Below the pieces are notes generated by a model that did no database searches, was not told the DNA's origin, and worked only from the letters and a program-made list of their open reading frames with translations. A program made the position numbers and the translations under genes. From contig JBCBDX010000001.1 of assembly GCA_038529265.1 (NCBI GenBank), forward strand, positions 62,001 through 126,000: DNA of 64,000 nt. Reading direction: 5' to 3'. This document shows, one piece after another, positions 1-9,482 of the stretch (the first letter of the stretch is position 1; each line of letters begins with the position of its first letter). The stretch is from JBCBDX01 sp038529265. GTDB lineage: Bacteria > Pseudomonadota > Alphaproteobacteria > Rhizobiales > Rhizobiaceae.

Positions 1-705
1 TTAAACGCCCTTTGGCTTCAGTTTGATGGTGGAATTGGCTCCCTATTCCTTTTGAAAATTTTGCCGACAATCATCCTGCTCAGTTTTGCGGCGATCGTCG
101 CCTACATCGCTTATCTGCTCGTAAAGCCCATCATAGACAGCAACGTTCGAAATACGTCGGGCGCGCTCAAGCTTTTCCAGGGCCTCGTCGCCCTTGGTTG
201 TGTTTGGTTGGTGTGGACAGCCGTATCAACTATCCCCGGCATTTGGACGACGCAATTGCAATATGGTGAGCCGCAGCAATGGCTGACACTGCCGTTTTGG
301 AACAACTTCTTCCTGATGGCTGTCTTGATCTGGATTCAGACCGGCTTTGCGATGGTTATCCTGTCCGCAGCCTTGCGGGGTATTCCGGAAGAAACAGTTG
401 AGGCAGCTGTTATCGATGGTGCAAACCCGTTCGAGATTTTCTTCAAGATCAAGGTGCCACAGATCATGGGCACGATCGTGGTGGTTTGGACAACGATTAC
501 CATTCTTGTCCTGAAGGTTTTCGATATCGTTTTCGCCATGACCAATGGACAGTGGGAAACACAGGTTCTCGCCAACTACATGTTCGACAAATTGTTCCGC
601 GCCAACGACTGGGGCATCGGCTCGGCTTCCGCGATGATCATTATGCTGCTCGTGACCCCAATCCTTGTCTGGAACGTTTACAATGCACGTAAGGAGATGC
701 GCTGA
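1..705 (+). CDS. aglF: Alpha-glucoside ABC transporter permease AglF, 5'-truncated by window edge
   Basis: Inner-membrane permease of a binding-protein-dependent importer for alpha-glucosides. The reading frame is open from base 1 with no stop, and the first residues (LWLQFDGG) match the interior of AglF proteins. The TTG at 52 is therefore not a start, and the real N-terminus lies outside the window. The visible part holds several hydrophobic segments and the EAA loop (EAAVIDGANPFEIFFKI) that docks on the ATPase. The stop overlaps the aglG start (TGATG), which implies translational coupling. The order aglF-aglG-aglA-aglK is that of rhizobial agl operons; the binding protein and regulator should lie upstream. 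The family is certain, and the glucoside substrate is inferred from the neighbours. Confidence 0.88.
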   Translation, partial: LNALWLQFDGGIGSLFLLKILPTIILLSFAAIVAYIAYLLVKPIIDSNVRNTSGALKLFQGLVALGCVWLVWTAVSTIPGIWTTQLQYGEPQQWLTLPFWNNFFLMAVLIWIQTGFAMVILSAALRGIPEETVEAAVIDGANPFEIFFKIKVPQIMGTIVVVWTTITILVLKVFDIVFAMTNGQWETQVLANYMFDKLFRANDWGIGSASAMIIMLLVTPILVWNVYNARKEMR

Positions 706-1850
706 TGGGTAAGTCTCCACTCACTTGGGCCGTTCATATTTCGGTTGTATTTCTCGTTCTTCTTTGGCTGTTCCCAACGATGGGCCTGCTGGTCTCTTCT
801 TTCCGGACAGCTGATCAAATCAACGCTTCTGGCTGGTGGGCGGCGCTTACCGCGAGTGAACAGGTCATTCAATTGCGCACCGGCGGTCGCGATGCTGCTA
901 CTCAAGATGGTGATTTGTTCGTCGTCGAAGGCAACTTGCTGACAGATGGTGAAGACGCACCAGGTCAAATCGAAATCCGCGACTTTGGCATTTCATCCCG
1001 GGCGATTGGTGCTTATCGAATCGGCGAGACGGCTGTCTTCAGTGACGATGAAGAAACACTCGTTTTGAATGCAGATGGATCATACCGCTACACCAGCGTT
1101 GAAGAGCCGGGTCGTCGCGGCCAGCGTGTGTTTGTCACTGCTGTTCTGCCGCCAGACTTCACTGGTGAAAACTACGGTACAGTTCTGCTCTCAGGCTCCG
1201 GTCAGGACAATATGGCAACCGCCTTTTACAACACGCTGACGGTGACCATTCCCGCGACCATCATCCCGATCCTTGTGGCCGCTTTTGCAGCTTACGCATT
1301 GGCTTGGATGGAGTTCCCGGGGCGCGCACTCTTGATTGCAATGGTTGTCGGACTTCTGGTGGTGCCTTTGCAACTGGCGCTCATTCCGCTGCTGCAGCTC
1401 CACAATAATGTGGGCATTGGCAAGGGTTATCTGGGCGTATGGCTTGCGCATACAGGGTTCGGCCTACCGCTCGCCATATATCTCTTGCGTAACTACATGG
1501 TTGGTTTGCCGCGCGATATTATTGAGAATGCGCGTGTTGATGGCGCAACTGACTTCCAGATTTTTACGCGGATCATCCTGCCACTATCATTCCCTGCGCT
1601 CGCTTCATTTGCGATCTTCCAGTTCTTGTGGACATGGAATGACCTCCTTGTGGCCAAAGTGTTCCTGATCGATTCAACAGGTTCCACAACGGTTATGACC
1701 AACCAGATCGTAGAGCTGTTGGGAACGCGTGGCGGCAATTGGGAAATTCTCGCAACAGCTGCGTTTGTCTCGATTGCCGTGCCGCTTGCCGTCTTCTTCG
1801 CCATGCAAAGATATCTTGTTCGAGGCCTGCTCGCAGGCTCGGTAAAGTAG
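705..1850 (+). CDS. aglG: Alpha-glucoside ABC transporter permease AglG
   Basis: Second permease subunit of the alpha-glucoside importer, 381 residues. It has an N-terminal membrane helix (about residues 8-28), then a roughly 120-residue polar stretch likely in the periplasm, then a MalG-like block of membrane helices with the EAA loop (ENARVDGATDFQIFTRIILP) around residue 275. The large insert after the first helix is normal for AglG and makes it longer than MalG (about 295). It overlaps the aglF stop by one base and is followed 13 bases later by aglA. Together with AglF it should form the heteromeric channel powered by AglK. Confidence 0.9.
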   Translation: MGKSPLTWAVHISVVFLVLLWLFPTMGLLVSSFRTADQINASGWWAALTASEQVIQLRTGGRDAATQDGDLFVVEGNLLTDGEDAPGQIEIRDFGISSRAIGAYRIGETAVFSDDEETLVLNADGSYRYTSVEEPGRRGQRVFVTAVLPPDFTGENYGTVLLSGSGQDNMATAFYNTLTVTIPATIIPILVAAFAAYALAWMEFPGRALLIAMVVGLLVVPLQLALIPLLQLHNNVGIGKGYLGVWLAHTGFGLPLAIYLLRNYMVGLPRDIIENARVDGATDFQIFTRIILPLSFPALASFAIFQFLWTWNDLLVAKVFLIDSTGSTTVMTNQIVELLGTRGGNWEILATAAFVSIAVPLAVFFAMQRYLVRGLLAGSVK

Positions 1851-1863
1851 GAAAGCTCAAACC

Positions 1864-3546
1864 ATGAATGTCGTTTTCGACGCACCAGCCACGCAAGCTC
1901 CTGGCTTGATGACAGCTGACCACAAAGACCGTGATTGGTGGCGTGGCGCGGTAATTTACCAAATTTACCCGCGCTCTTACCAAGACAGCAACGGGGACGG
2001 TATCGGCGATCTGCGCGGTATTACCATGCGCCTCCCGTACATCGCGGATCTTGGCGCAGATGCGATCTGGATTTCGCCATTCTTCAAGTCACCAATGTTG
2101 GACTTTGGTTATGACGTTTCGGACTATCGATCGGTCGATCCAATGTTTGGGAGCATTGCCGACTTCGACGCGATGATCGCGGAAGCGCACCGTCTGGGTC
2201 TAAAAGTCATGATCGATCAGGTCATCTCGCACACCTCCGATCAGCATCATTGGTTTCGGCATTCGCGTGAGGATAAAACCAACCGCTATGCTGATTGGTA
2301 CGTTTGGGCAGATCCAAAGGAAGATGGCACGCCGCCCAATAACTGGCTCTCCATTTTCGGCGGTTCTGCGTGGGAATGGGATACACGCCGGGAGCAGTAC
2401 TACCTGCACAATTTCCTCAAGTCTCAGCCTGACCTCAATTTTCACAGCGCTGCGGTACAGGACCAATTGCTGGACGAAGTACGCTTTTGGCTGGATCGCG
2501 GTGTCGACGGCTTCCGTCTCGATACAGTGAACTTCTATTTCCATTCAGCAGGACTGGAAGACAATCCTGCGCTGACAGCAGATGAGCGCAACGCGTCGAT
2601 TGCACCATCTGTAAACCCCTACAACTACCAGAACCATCTCTATTCAAAGAGCCAGCCGGAGAACGTTGATTTCTTAAAGCGCTTCCGTGCCCTGTTGGAT
2701 GAATATGGCGCCGCAGCGGTCGGCGAAGTTGGTGATGCCCAAAAGGGTCTTGATCTCGTTGCAGAGTACACTTCCGGCGAAGATCGCCTGCAAATGTGCT
2801 ACTCATTCGATTTCCTCGACTCAACCAGACTAAGCGCCAACCGTGTGCGCGATGTCGTGTCTCAGTTTGAAGAAGCTGCGCCTGATGGTTGGTCGTGCTG
2901 GGCCTTCTCGAACCATGATGTCGTGCGTCACGCCAGCCGGTGGGCGGACGTTGTGCGCGATCGCGAAGGGTTCCTGAAAATGACTGCGACGGTCATCTTG
3001 GCGCTACGCGGTTCCGTTTGTATCTATCAAGGTGAGGAGCTCGGCCTGACTGAGGCGGTACTGGACTTTGAGGATTTACAGGACCCTTATGGCATTCAGT
3101 TCTGGCCCGTCTTCAAAGGCCGTGATGGCTGCCGCACGCCAATGGTCTGGGCACACAATGAACCCAATGCCGGTTTCAGTATGGCGGAAAAGCCATGGCT
3201 TCCAGTGCCGCCAGAGCACATGACATCTGCGGTCAACATGCAGGATGGACACGAAGGCTCGCTGCTGACGCACTATAAGGAAATGCTCGCTTTCCGGCGT
3301 GCGCACCCTGTCATGGCCAAAGGCTCCATACGGTTTCTTGGCACTGACGATGCTGTTCTGCAATTTGAACGAGGCGAAGGTGAAAGTGCGATTTTCGTGG
3401 CCATCAATACCACAGAACAGGAAGCGACAATTGATGTGCCAACAGGTGTAATCTCGCTTGATGGTTCACCATTTGCACAGTCCGAGCCACAAAATGGAAA
3501 AGTAGCGTTAGGGCCGTACCAAGCCTGGTTTGGCAAACGGGGATAA
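1864..3546 (+). CDS. aglA: Alpha-glucosidase, GH13 family (AglA)
   Basis: Cytoplasmic glycoside hydrolase of 560 residues that splits imported alpha-glucosides such as maltose, sucrose or trehalose. GH13 (beta/alpha)8 motifs are in order: AVIYQIYPRSYQDSNGDG near the N-terminus, DQVISHTSDQHHWF (region I), GFRLDTVNFY with the nucleophile Asp (region II), AAVGEVGD with the acid/base Glu (region III) and FSNHDVVRH with the third Asp (region IV). There is no signal peptide, consistent with hydrolysis after uptake. It lies between the permease genes and the ATPase of the same importer. Exact sugar preference cannot be read from the sequence. Confidence 0.93.
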   Translation: MNVVFDAPATQAPGLMTADHKDRDWWRGAVIYQIYPRSYQDSNGDGIGDLRGITMRLPYIADLGADAIWISPFFKSPMLDFGYDVSDYRSVDPMFGSIADFDAMIAEAHRLGLKVMIDQVISHTSDQHHWFRHSREDKTNRYADWYVWADPKEDGTPPNNWLSIFGGSAWEWDTRREQYYLHNFLKSQPDLNFHSAAVQDQLLDEVRFWLDRGVDGFRLDTVNFYFHSAGLEDNPALTADERNASIAPSVNPYNYQNHLYSKSQPENVDFLKRFRALLDEYGAAAVGEVGDAQKGLDLVAEYTSGEDRLQMCYSFDFLDSTRLSANRVRDVVSQFEEAAPDGWSCWAFSNHDVVRHASRWADVVRDREGFLKMTATVILALRGSVCIYQGEELGLTEAVLDFEDLQDPYGIQFWPVFKGRDGCRTPMVWAHNEPNAGFSMAEKPWLPVPPEHMTSAVNMQDGHEGSLLTHYKEMLAFRRAHPVMAKGSIRFLGTDDAVLQFERGEGESAIFVAINTTEQEATIDVPTGVISLDGSPFAQSEPQNGKVALGPYQAWFGKRG

Positions 3547-3584
3547 CCGCAGCGATAAGCGGGAAGAGGCCAAGGGAGGAAGAC

Positions 3585-4682
3585 ATGGCTGATTTAAAAC
3601 TGACAAAAGTCGTCAAAGCCTATGGTGATATCGAAGTGCTGCACGGCATCGATCTGGATATCACTGCGGGTGAGTTCATTGTCTTCGTTGGCCCGTCCGG
3701 TTGTGGCAAATCCACGCTGTTGCGGACTATTGCCGGTCTGGAGAGCATTACGGGCGGGACGCTGGAAATCAACGGCATGGTGGTTAACGACGTGCCACCG
3801 TCACAGCGTGGCATTGCTATGGTGTTCCAATCCTACGCTCTGTATCCGCACATGACAGTCTACGACAACATGGCCTTCGGCATGCGTTTGGCAAAAACGC
3901 CACCCGCCGAAATTGATGCAAGGGTCAAAAACGCCGCCCAAATCCTTCAGCTTGACCAGTATTTGGATCGTCTTCCGAAAGCCCTTTCTGGTGGCCAACG
4001 CCAGCGTGTTGCTATCGGTCGCGCGATCTGTCGTCAGCCGAAAGTGTTCCTTTTTGACGAGCCGCTTTCCAACCTTGATGCCGCTTTGCGTGTCGCAACA
4101 CGCATCGAGATCGCCAAGCTCTCCGAAAGCATGCCCGAAACAACGATGATCTATGTGACCCACGACCAAGTGGAAGCCATGACATTGGCCGATCGTATCG
4201 TTGTGCTTCGGGGTGGTTACGTGGAACAGGTTGGCTCACCGATGGAACTCTACCACCGTCCTGCAAACCTTTTCGTTGCCCAGTTCATCGGTTCGCCCGC
4301 AATGAACATGCTGGACGCGAAAGTCACGTCGGCCAGTTCAAAAGGCATTTCCGTCGACGTGAATTCGGGTGGCAAAACCACCGTCCCATTTGCAGGCGCC
4401 GCTTCTTTGAAAGGCAGTGCCGTCAAATTGGGCGCTCGCCCTGAAGACCTGACAGTCACGACCAACACCAAAGACGCCATCATCTCCGGCACCATCGATA
4501 TTGTGGAAGCTTTAGGTGAGGTGACGCTCGTCTATATAACGGTGAAGGGGTATGAGGAGCCAGTACTGGCGAAGCTGCCGGGTTACCACCAATTGGAACG
4601 CGGCAGCAAAATAAGTTTGAGCGCGCCGGCGGACGCTTTGCACCTGTTTGATGCAGATGGACAATCAATGCGCACTGCCTGA
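3585..4682 (+). CDS. aglK: Alpha-glucoside ABC transporter ATP-binding protein AglK
   Basis: MalK-type ATPase of 365 residues that energises the AglFG importer at the inner face of the membrane. Walker A GPSGCGKST (about residue 37), Q-loop VFQSYALYP, signature LSGGQRQRVAIGRA, Walker B VFLFDEPLSNLDA and the H-loop YVTHDQVEAMTLAD are all intact. The C-terminal third is the TOBE/OB-fold regulatory domain (GARPEDL) typical of sugar importers. A good ribosome site (GGGAGG, 3572 region) precedes ATG 3585. It is the last gene of the operon and converges on the dehydratase gene with an 11-base gap and no obvious terminator hairpin. Confidence 0.93.
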   Translation: MADLKLTKVVKAYGDIEVLHGIDLDITAGEFIVFVGPSGCGKSTLLRTIAGLESITGGTLEINGMVVNDVPPSQRGIAMVFQSYALYPHMTVYDNMAFGMRLAKTPPAEIDARVKNAAQILQLDQYLDRLPKALSGGQRQRVAIGRAICRQPKVFLFDEPLSNLDAALRVATRIEIAKLSESMPETTMIYVTHDQVEAMTLADRIVVLRGGYVEQVGSPMELYHRPANLFVAQFIGSPAMNMLDAKVTSASSKGISVDVNSGGKTTVPFAGAASLKGSAVKLGARPEDLTVTTNTKDAIISGTIDIVEALGEVTLVYITVKGYEEPVLAKLPGYHQLERGSKISLSAPADALHLFDADGQSMRTA

Positions 4683-4693
4683 CCAGCAGCGGA

Positions 4694-6493
4694 TTAGTGA
4701 TTGTCGCGCGGCAGGCCTTTGGTTTGGACGATGCGTTGGTGTTTTACGGCGGGCTTTAGAACCATGCCCGTATCAAATTCGTCGACAACACCGCGTTGAA
4801 TTTCTTGCCAAGGCGTCTGGGCTTGAGGGAACGCAAATCCACCTGCTTCACTCAACGTGTTTGCGCGCGCTGACCATTCTGCCTCGCCAACCAATGCATT
4901 GACGGTTCCGGCCCGCAAATCCACCTCGATTTCATCGCCTGTTTTCAACAGCGCCAACCCGCCGCCATTGGCAGCCTCTGGGGATGCATTGAGGATGGAC
5001 GGTGAACCCGAAGTGCCCGACTGACGCCCGTCGCCAATACACGGCAGGGACGTAATTCCCTGTTTGATCAGATAATCCGGTGGTTGCATGTTGGTAACTT
5101 CCGCCCCGCCGGGATAACCGATTGGTCCGGCACCACGCATGACAAGAATGCAGTGCGCATCAATGCCTTCGGCTGGATCGTCGATACGGTCATGATAATC
5201 TTCCGGCCCATCAAATACGATGGCGCGCCCAATAAACGCATCTGGATTATCAGGATCAGAAAGATAACGGCCACGGAATTCGTCTGAGATCACCGAGGTC
5301 TTCATGATAGCCGAGCGAAACAGATTACCTTTCAGATTGAGGAACCCTGCATGGTCAACCATGACATTGGTGAGCGGACGAATGACATCGTCATTGGAAA
5401 TGGTAGCGTTGGCGCAATTTTCTGCAATCGCCCTGCCATTGGCCGTTAACGCTTCGGGGTGCGGCAAGAGATTGGCATCCAGCAAACGCTTAATGACGCC
5501 TGGAACGCCACCTGCGCGGTGGTAGTCTTCACCTAGATACTTACCTGCGGGTTGCAAGTCGACGAGAAGCGGAATTTCATGCCCGAGTGCCTGCCAGTCA
5601 TCATTGTTGAGTTCCACACCAAGATGGCGTGCAACGCCATTGAGATGGATGGGCGCATTGGTCGAGCCGCCGATGGCCGAGTTCACAACAATGGCGTTTT
5701 CGAATGCTTCTCGCGTCATGATGTCAGACGGTTTGCGGTCAGCCAGCACCATCTCTACGATTTGCCTGCCTGTTTCATAGGCCATTTGTCCACGCTCACG
5801 ATATGGTGCCGGAATGGCCGCAGCACCGGGCAGTTGCATCCCCAAGGCTTCAGCCAGTGAGTTCATCGTGGTCGCCGTGCCCATCGTGTTGCAATAGCCA
5901 ACTGAAGGTGCCGAATCTGAAACGGCTTGCATGAACTGTTCGTAGTCGATGTCGCCCGCGGAGAGCTTTTGGCGCATTTTCCAGACGATAGTGCCAGAGC
6001 CTGCGCGTTCGCCGTCATGCCAACCGTTGAGCATCGGGCCGACAGAAAGTGCGATTGACGGTATGTTGACAGTAGCAGCTGCCATCAACAGAGCAGGTGG
6101 GGTTTTGTCGCAACCTATGGTGAGCACCGCACCATCCAGCGGATAGCCGTAAAGCACCTCAACACATGTTAGATATTGCAGGTTGCGGTCGAGCGCGGCG
6201 GTGGGTCGCTTACCTGTTTCCTGGATCGGGTGAACCGGAAACTCGATTGGAATGCCGCCAGCGGCAGTGATGCCATCTCGCACCCGTTTCGCCAGTTCGA
6301 TATGATGGCGGTTACAAGGAGACAAATCTGAACCGGTTTGCGCGATGCCGATAATCGGCTTGCCGGACTGCAATTCATCGCGCGTTATCCCGTAATTCAA
6401 ATAGCGCTCAAGATAGAGTGCAGTCATGCCGGGGTTGCCCGGATTGTCAAACCACGCCTGACTACGCAGCTTAAATGTGCCGTTGGATGCCAT
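4694..6493 (-). CDS. xylD: IlvD/Edd-family sugar-acid dehydratase, xylonate dehydratase-like
   Basis: Fe-S dehydratase of 599 residues. It closely resembles Caulobacter XylD along its length: the N-terminal FDNP..MTALYLER.(L/M)NYGIT stretch, GKPIIGIAQTGSD, ERGQMAYETG, and a C-terminal FAVKHQ-type tail. The three cluster cysteines are in place at C60 (SPCN), C128 (GCDKT) and C201 (YCNTMGTA). The predicted reaction is dehydration of a pentonate such as D-xylonate to its 2-keto-3-deoxy acid. GGGAGA lies before ATG 6493. No xylose dehydrogenase or downstream aldolase or dehydratase is adjacent, so the substrate could also be L-arabinonate or another aldonate; family membership is firm. Confidence 0.82.
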   Translation of the reverse strand: MASNGTFKLRSQAWFDNPGNPGMTALYLERYLNYGITRDELQSGKPIIGIAQTGSDLSPCNRHHIELAKRVRDGITAAGGIPIEFPVHPIQETGKRPTAALDRNLQYLTCVEVLYGYPLDGAVLTIGCDKTPPALLMAAATVNIPSIALSVGPMLNGWHDGERAGSGTIVWKMRQKLSAGDIDYEQFMQAVSDSAPSVGYCNTMGTATTMNSLAEALGMQLPGAAAIPAPYRERGQMAYETGRQIVEMVLADRKPSDIMTREAFENAIVVNSAIGGSTNAPIHLNGVARHLGVELNNDDWQALGHEIPLLVDLQPAGKYLGEDYHRAGGVPGVIKRLLDANLLPHPEALTANGRAIAENCANATISNDDVIRPLTNVMVDHAGFLNLKGNLFRSAIMKTSVISDEFRGRYLSDPDNPDAFIGRAIVFDGPEDYHDRIDDPAEGIDAHCILVMRGAGPIGYPGGAEVTNMQPPDYLIKQGITSLPCIGDGRQSGTSGSPSILNASPEAANGGGLALLKTGDEIEVDLRAGTVNALVGEAEWSARANTLSEAGGFAFPQAQTPWQEIQRGVVDEFDTGMVLKPAVKHQRIVQTKGLPRDNH

Positions 6494-6668
6494 TGGTTTT
6501 CTCCCACTTTCGCTTTAGCGGGACGCTCAAACGGATCAAGCGGTTTTGCGACGCCATTGACATTGCACTGCAAAAAGACGATGTGCCATTCCAGACTGCG
6601 GAACAAATTTCAATTCCGCCACCGATCGCGCCGACTTAGCGCGACAAACTGGTACGAAAGACACCAAC

Positions 6669-8045
6669 TTGACGACATTTGAGAAACTGGGCCTTACCCA
6701 GTCGCTGCTCCAGACTTTGATGAATTTGGAGTTCACGACACCGACGCCGATCCAAGAGCAGGCAATACCATTGTTGCTTGAAGGCCGTGACGTTATGGGG
6801 CTGGCGCAAACCGGCACCGGAAAAACCGGTGCATTCGGCCTACCACTGATCGACCGCCTGCAGCGCGAGCCGATGCTGGCAGCTCCTGGCACGGTAAGCG
6901 CGCTCATACTCGCACCAACGCGGGAGCTTGCCGCACAGATCGCAAACAGCTTGCGCCTATTTGCCAAGCGCTCACCGTTAAAGGTTGGACTGATTGTTGG
7001 TGGTCAATCCATCAACGCGCAGGCACACAGACTCGCCAAGGGTACAGATATTTTGATCGCGACGCCCGGTCGTTTGATGGATCATGTCAAGCGCAAGTCT
7101 GTTTCGCTCGACGCGGTAAAATATCTTGTTCTGGACGAAGCCGATCAGATGCTGGATCTTGGCTTCATTCATGATTTGCGACGCATCGCGAAAATCGTGC
7201 CTGCCGAGCGTCAAACACTGATGTTTTCGGCAACGATGCCAAAACTCATGGCCGATCTGTCAAAAGCCTTCTTGACCGACCCCGCACGTGTGGAAGTTGC
7301 GCCGCCCGGACGCGCTGCCGACAAGATAAAGCAATCGCTCTGCTTGGTGGAACGGCGCGACAAGCCTGCGGCACTTCGGCGTTTTCTGCTCAGCTTGCGT
7401 GAACCCCATGCTATCGTTTTTGCGCGGACCAAACACGGCGCAGACAAGCTGCAACGAAGTTTGGAGAAAGCTGGCATCGCCTGCGCCGCTATTCACGGCA
7501 ACAAGAGCCAAGGCCAGCGGAACCGTGCACTTGATGCTTTCAAGAAGAGCGAAATTCGGGTGCTTGTTGCCACCGATGTTGCTGCGCGTGGCATCGATAT
7601 TCCCGGTGTTACGCACGTCATCAACTATGACCTTCCAGAAGTTCCTGACGTCTATGTGCACCGTATTGGACGCACGGCGCGTGCCGGTGCTGATGGTGCA
7701 GCCATCGCTTTCTGTGCGCCTGATGAAAGCAAGCTGTTGCATGCAATCCAAAAGCTTCTTGGCATGAAGATCGACAAGGTGGGTGTTCCAGCCGAAGGCG
7801 ATGTGTCAGAAAATGTTGAATGGTTTGCAGATAATCGGCCGACCCAACCCACCGCGAAGGCGAAGAAGCCTCCGTCGGACGACGACGGCAATAGCAAGCC
7901 GAAACGTAGACGCCCGCATCGCAAAGGGCCGCGGGCCAGCCGCGACGGCGGGCCGGAGCGCCCAACGGGTGATCGCCCAAAACGCTCCAAGCCAAGAAAG
8001 GCGATGCGTGGCCGCAAGCCGAACAGGACCAAGGCTGCGGCGTGA
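6669..8045 (+). CDS. rhlE: DEAD-box ATP-dependent RNA helicase, RhlE-like
   Basis: RNA helicase of 458 residues likely acting in ribosome assembly or mRNA turnover. It has a Q motif (FTTPTPIQEQAIP), motif I AQTGTGKT, Ia PTRELAAQI, Ib TPGRL, II VLDEADQML, III SAT, and the helicase C domain with ATDVAARGIDIPGVTHVINYD and HRIGRTARAG. After about residue 375 the protein becomes a lysine/arginine-rich disordered tail (KAKKPPSDD to RGRKPNRTKAAA), a usual RNA-binding extension of RhlE proteins. Translation starts at a TTG (6669); no in-frame ATG precedes the Q motif. The dehydratase is transcribed divergently. Confidence 0.93.
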   Translation: MTTFEKLGLTQSLLQTLMNLEFTTPTPIQEQAIPLLLEGRDVMGLAQTGTGKTGAFGLPLIDRLQREPMLAAPGTVSALILAPTRELAAQIANSLRLFAKRSPLKVGLIVGGQSINAQAHRLAKGTDILIATPGRLMDHVKRKSVSLDAVKYLVLDEADQMLDLGFIHDLRRIAKIVPAERQTLMFSATMPKLMADLSKAFLTDPARVEVAPPGRAADKIKQSLCLVERRDKPAALRRFLLSLREPHAIVFARTKHGADKLQRSLEKAGIACAAIHGNKSQGQRNRALDAFKKSEIRVLVATDVAARGIDIPGVTHVINYDLPEVPDVYVHRIGRTARAGADGAAIAFCAPDESKLLHAIQKLLGMKIDKVGVPAEGDVSENVEWFADNRPTQPTAKAKKPPSDDDGNSKPKRRRPHRKGPRASRDGGPERPTGDRPKRSKPRKAMRGRKPNRTKAAA

Positions 8046-8047
8046 TC

Positions 8048-8260
8048 CTAAGGTTCAGCCGGTTGATACTCCATGAGATCACCTGGCTGGCAGTTCAGCT
8101 CTTCGCAGATCTTTGCAAGGGTCTCAAAACGCACACCACGCACTTTCCCAGACTTTAAAAGCGACACATTTTGCTCAGTGATTCCGATGCGCTCTGCTAA
8201 CTCCTTCGAGCGCATTTTTCGTTTCGCCAACATCACATCAAGATTTAAGATAATTGGCAT
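8048..8260 (-). CDS. Small XRE-family helix-turn-helix regulator
   Basis: A 70-residue protein consisting almost entirely of a Cro/CI-type DNA-binding domain: KSKELAERIGITEQNVSLLKSG carries the helix-turn-helix, followed by the usual FETLAKICEELNCQPGDLMEY end. This size and ending are typical of YozG-like regulators paired with DUF2975 membrane proteins. Its ATG lies 3 bases after the stop of the upstream DUF2975 gene, so the two are translationally coupled. Autoregulation of the pair is likely but no operator was identified. It converges on rhlE with a two-base gap. Confidence 0.88.
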   Translation of the reverse strand: MPIILNLDVMLAKRKMRSKELAERIGITEQNVSLLKSGKVRGVRFETLAKICEELNCQPGDLMEYQPAEP

Positions 8261-8263
8261 GGC

Positions 8264-8809
8264 TTAAACAAAGCTCTTGTTTTCTTGGTCGAGCCGTATG
8301 GCCTCGCTAAGCAGATGACCCACGGCAAAAAGAGTCCCAGCCAATAACAGTGGAAATAGCTGTTGAGAGCTGAAACTGATGGCAAGTGCTCGCTCACCGG
8401 GCGCATTGCTTGCCGTGGCAAGCAGAACTGTCACTGAATGTGCGAGAATGCTCCAAGCGGCACCAACCAGGAAGTATCGCCCTGCGCTGCGCATGGAACG
8501 AGCTGGCGCCGAAGACAGAACGTTACCGAGTGCAAATTGGCTGAACATGTCCCGTAGACTGAGCAGCGCAAGACTGAGTAGCCAAACGCCAATCCCGTTG
8601 ACTGTCATGATGCCCGCGATTTGCCATCTCTTCACGAGTGTCGGATCAAACGAAATAGGGGCGATTGTCGCCAAGAAGGGCCCACCCTCCGCCAACAGGC
8701 GAACACCAATATAGAACGCCGTAGCGAGCAGGGCCGCTAACGCAGTCACACAAAGCCATTTCATCAGGCGACTCAATCTCGCGAGTTCATCAGAAGGAAG
8801 ATTCTGCAT
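8264..8809 (-). CDS. DUF2975-type integral membrane protein
   Basis: A 181-residue protein with four hydrophobic segments (LCVTALAALLATAFYIGV, IMTVNGIGVWLLSLALL, FLVGAAWSILAHSVTVLLA, LFPLLLAGTLFAVGHLL), matching the DUF2975 family that is often encoded beside a YozG-like XRE regulator. The function of the family is unknown; the pairing suggests a membrane-linked regulatory module. I chose ATG 8809 because GGAG lies 6 bases upstream. The frame stays open to a TTG at 8851 (14 more residues) that lacks a ribosome site. Confidence 0.75.
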   Translation of the reverse strand: MQNLPSDELARLSRLMKWLCVTALAALLATAFYIGVRLLAEGGPFLATIAPISFDPTLVKRWQIAGIMTVNGIGVWLLSLALLSLRDMFSQFALGNVLSSAPARSMRSAGRYFLVGAAWSILAHSVTVLLATASNAPGERALAISFSSQQLFPLLLAGTLFAVGHLLSEAIRLDQENKSFV

Positions 8810-8882
8810 CAGTTTCTCCACATGTTGCTTGTAAAAATTAATGTAAAACAATAAATATTATTCGTCAAATAGGATTTTTATT

Positions 8883-9482
8883 ATGTGTTTTCGTCTTTGT
8901 CACCTCCTCCGTTTTGCAACCTTGCTTGGGTGTCTCTGCCTAGGTGCTTGCCTGACTTCAACGCCGCCATTGTCGATGGTTCGAATGATGAACTTTTCGC
9001 CGATGGAGGCCAATCCATCAGACTTAAGATTTGCAGTTCAAACACCTGAATACATCCGAGTCCGCGATGGCGATGTGCGCATGCGTCTGACCTATGAGGC
9101 ATCCGACATCGCTAAGTCGTTGGTGGAGGAATACAGTATTGTGGTGCAAGACGTGGACCAGCCAACCAAGGGTCTGCCGACTGCCTGGAGTGGCGACAGC
9201 CGTATTCTTGTTGGCCAATTGGCGCCCGAGGATGCCGCTTCTCTTTTCGAAGCTCAGCAACGAATTCGTGATCTGCGCGCATCAGGAGATAGCGGAAAAG
9301 GTTCACTGGCCATCACAGCTACCGGGTGCGCGACACAAGCCGTTCCAGCTGAGCCGGTGTCCGTGACAGTTTGGTTGCAAACAAACCCTCAAGAGGACTT
9401 CTTTATAGTAACAAGGAACCGGGACCTGCGCAAAACGGTCGCGAAAGCCAACCAGAACCTAGACGATATTGAGCAGTGTTAA
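8883..9482 (+). CDS. Predicted lipoprotein of unknown function
   Basis: A 199-residue protein with an N-terminal lipoprotein signal: basic start, hydrophobic core LLRFATLLGCLCLG and lipobox LGAC near residue 23. The mature part (about 175 residues) has no motif I recognise. It contains RVRDGDVRMRLTYEA and two later cysteines (TGCAT and the C-terminal EQC) that could form a disulfide. AGGA stands 8 bases before ATG 8883. It is divergent from the DUF2975 gene and overlaps the pgi 3' end by 4 bases. Product localisation is inferred; role unknown. Confidence 0.7.
   Translation: MCFRLCHLLRFATLLGCLCLGACLTSTPPLSMVRMMNFSPMEANPSDLRFAVQTPEYIRVRDGDVRMRLTYEASDIAKSLVEEYSIVVQDVDQPTKGLPTAWSGDSRILVGQLAPEDAASLFEAQQRIRDLRASGDSGKGSLAITATGCATQAVPAEPVSVTVWLQTNPQEDFFIVTRNRDLRKTVAKANQNLDDIEQC

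Noticed and set aside
226..720. Long open frame on the minus strand over aglF
   Set aside because: It has no recognisable motif and is a shadow of the strongly conserved permease frame on the other strand.
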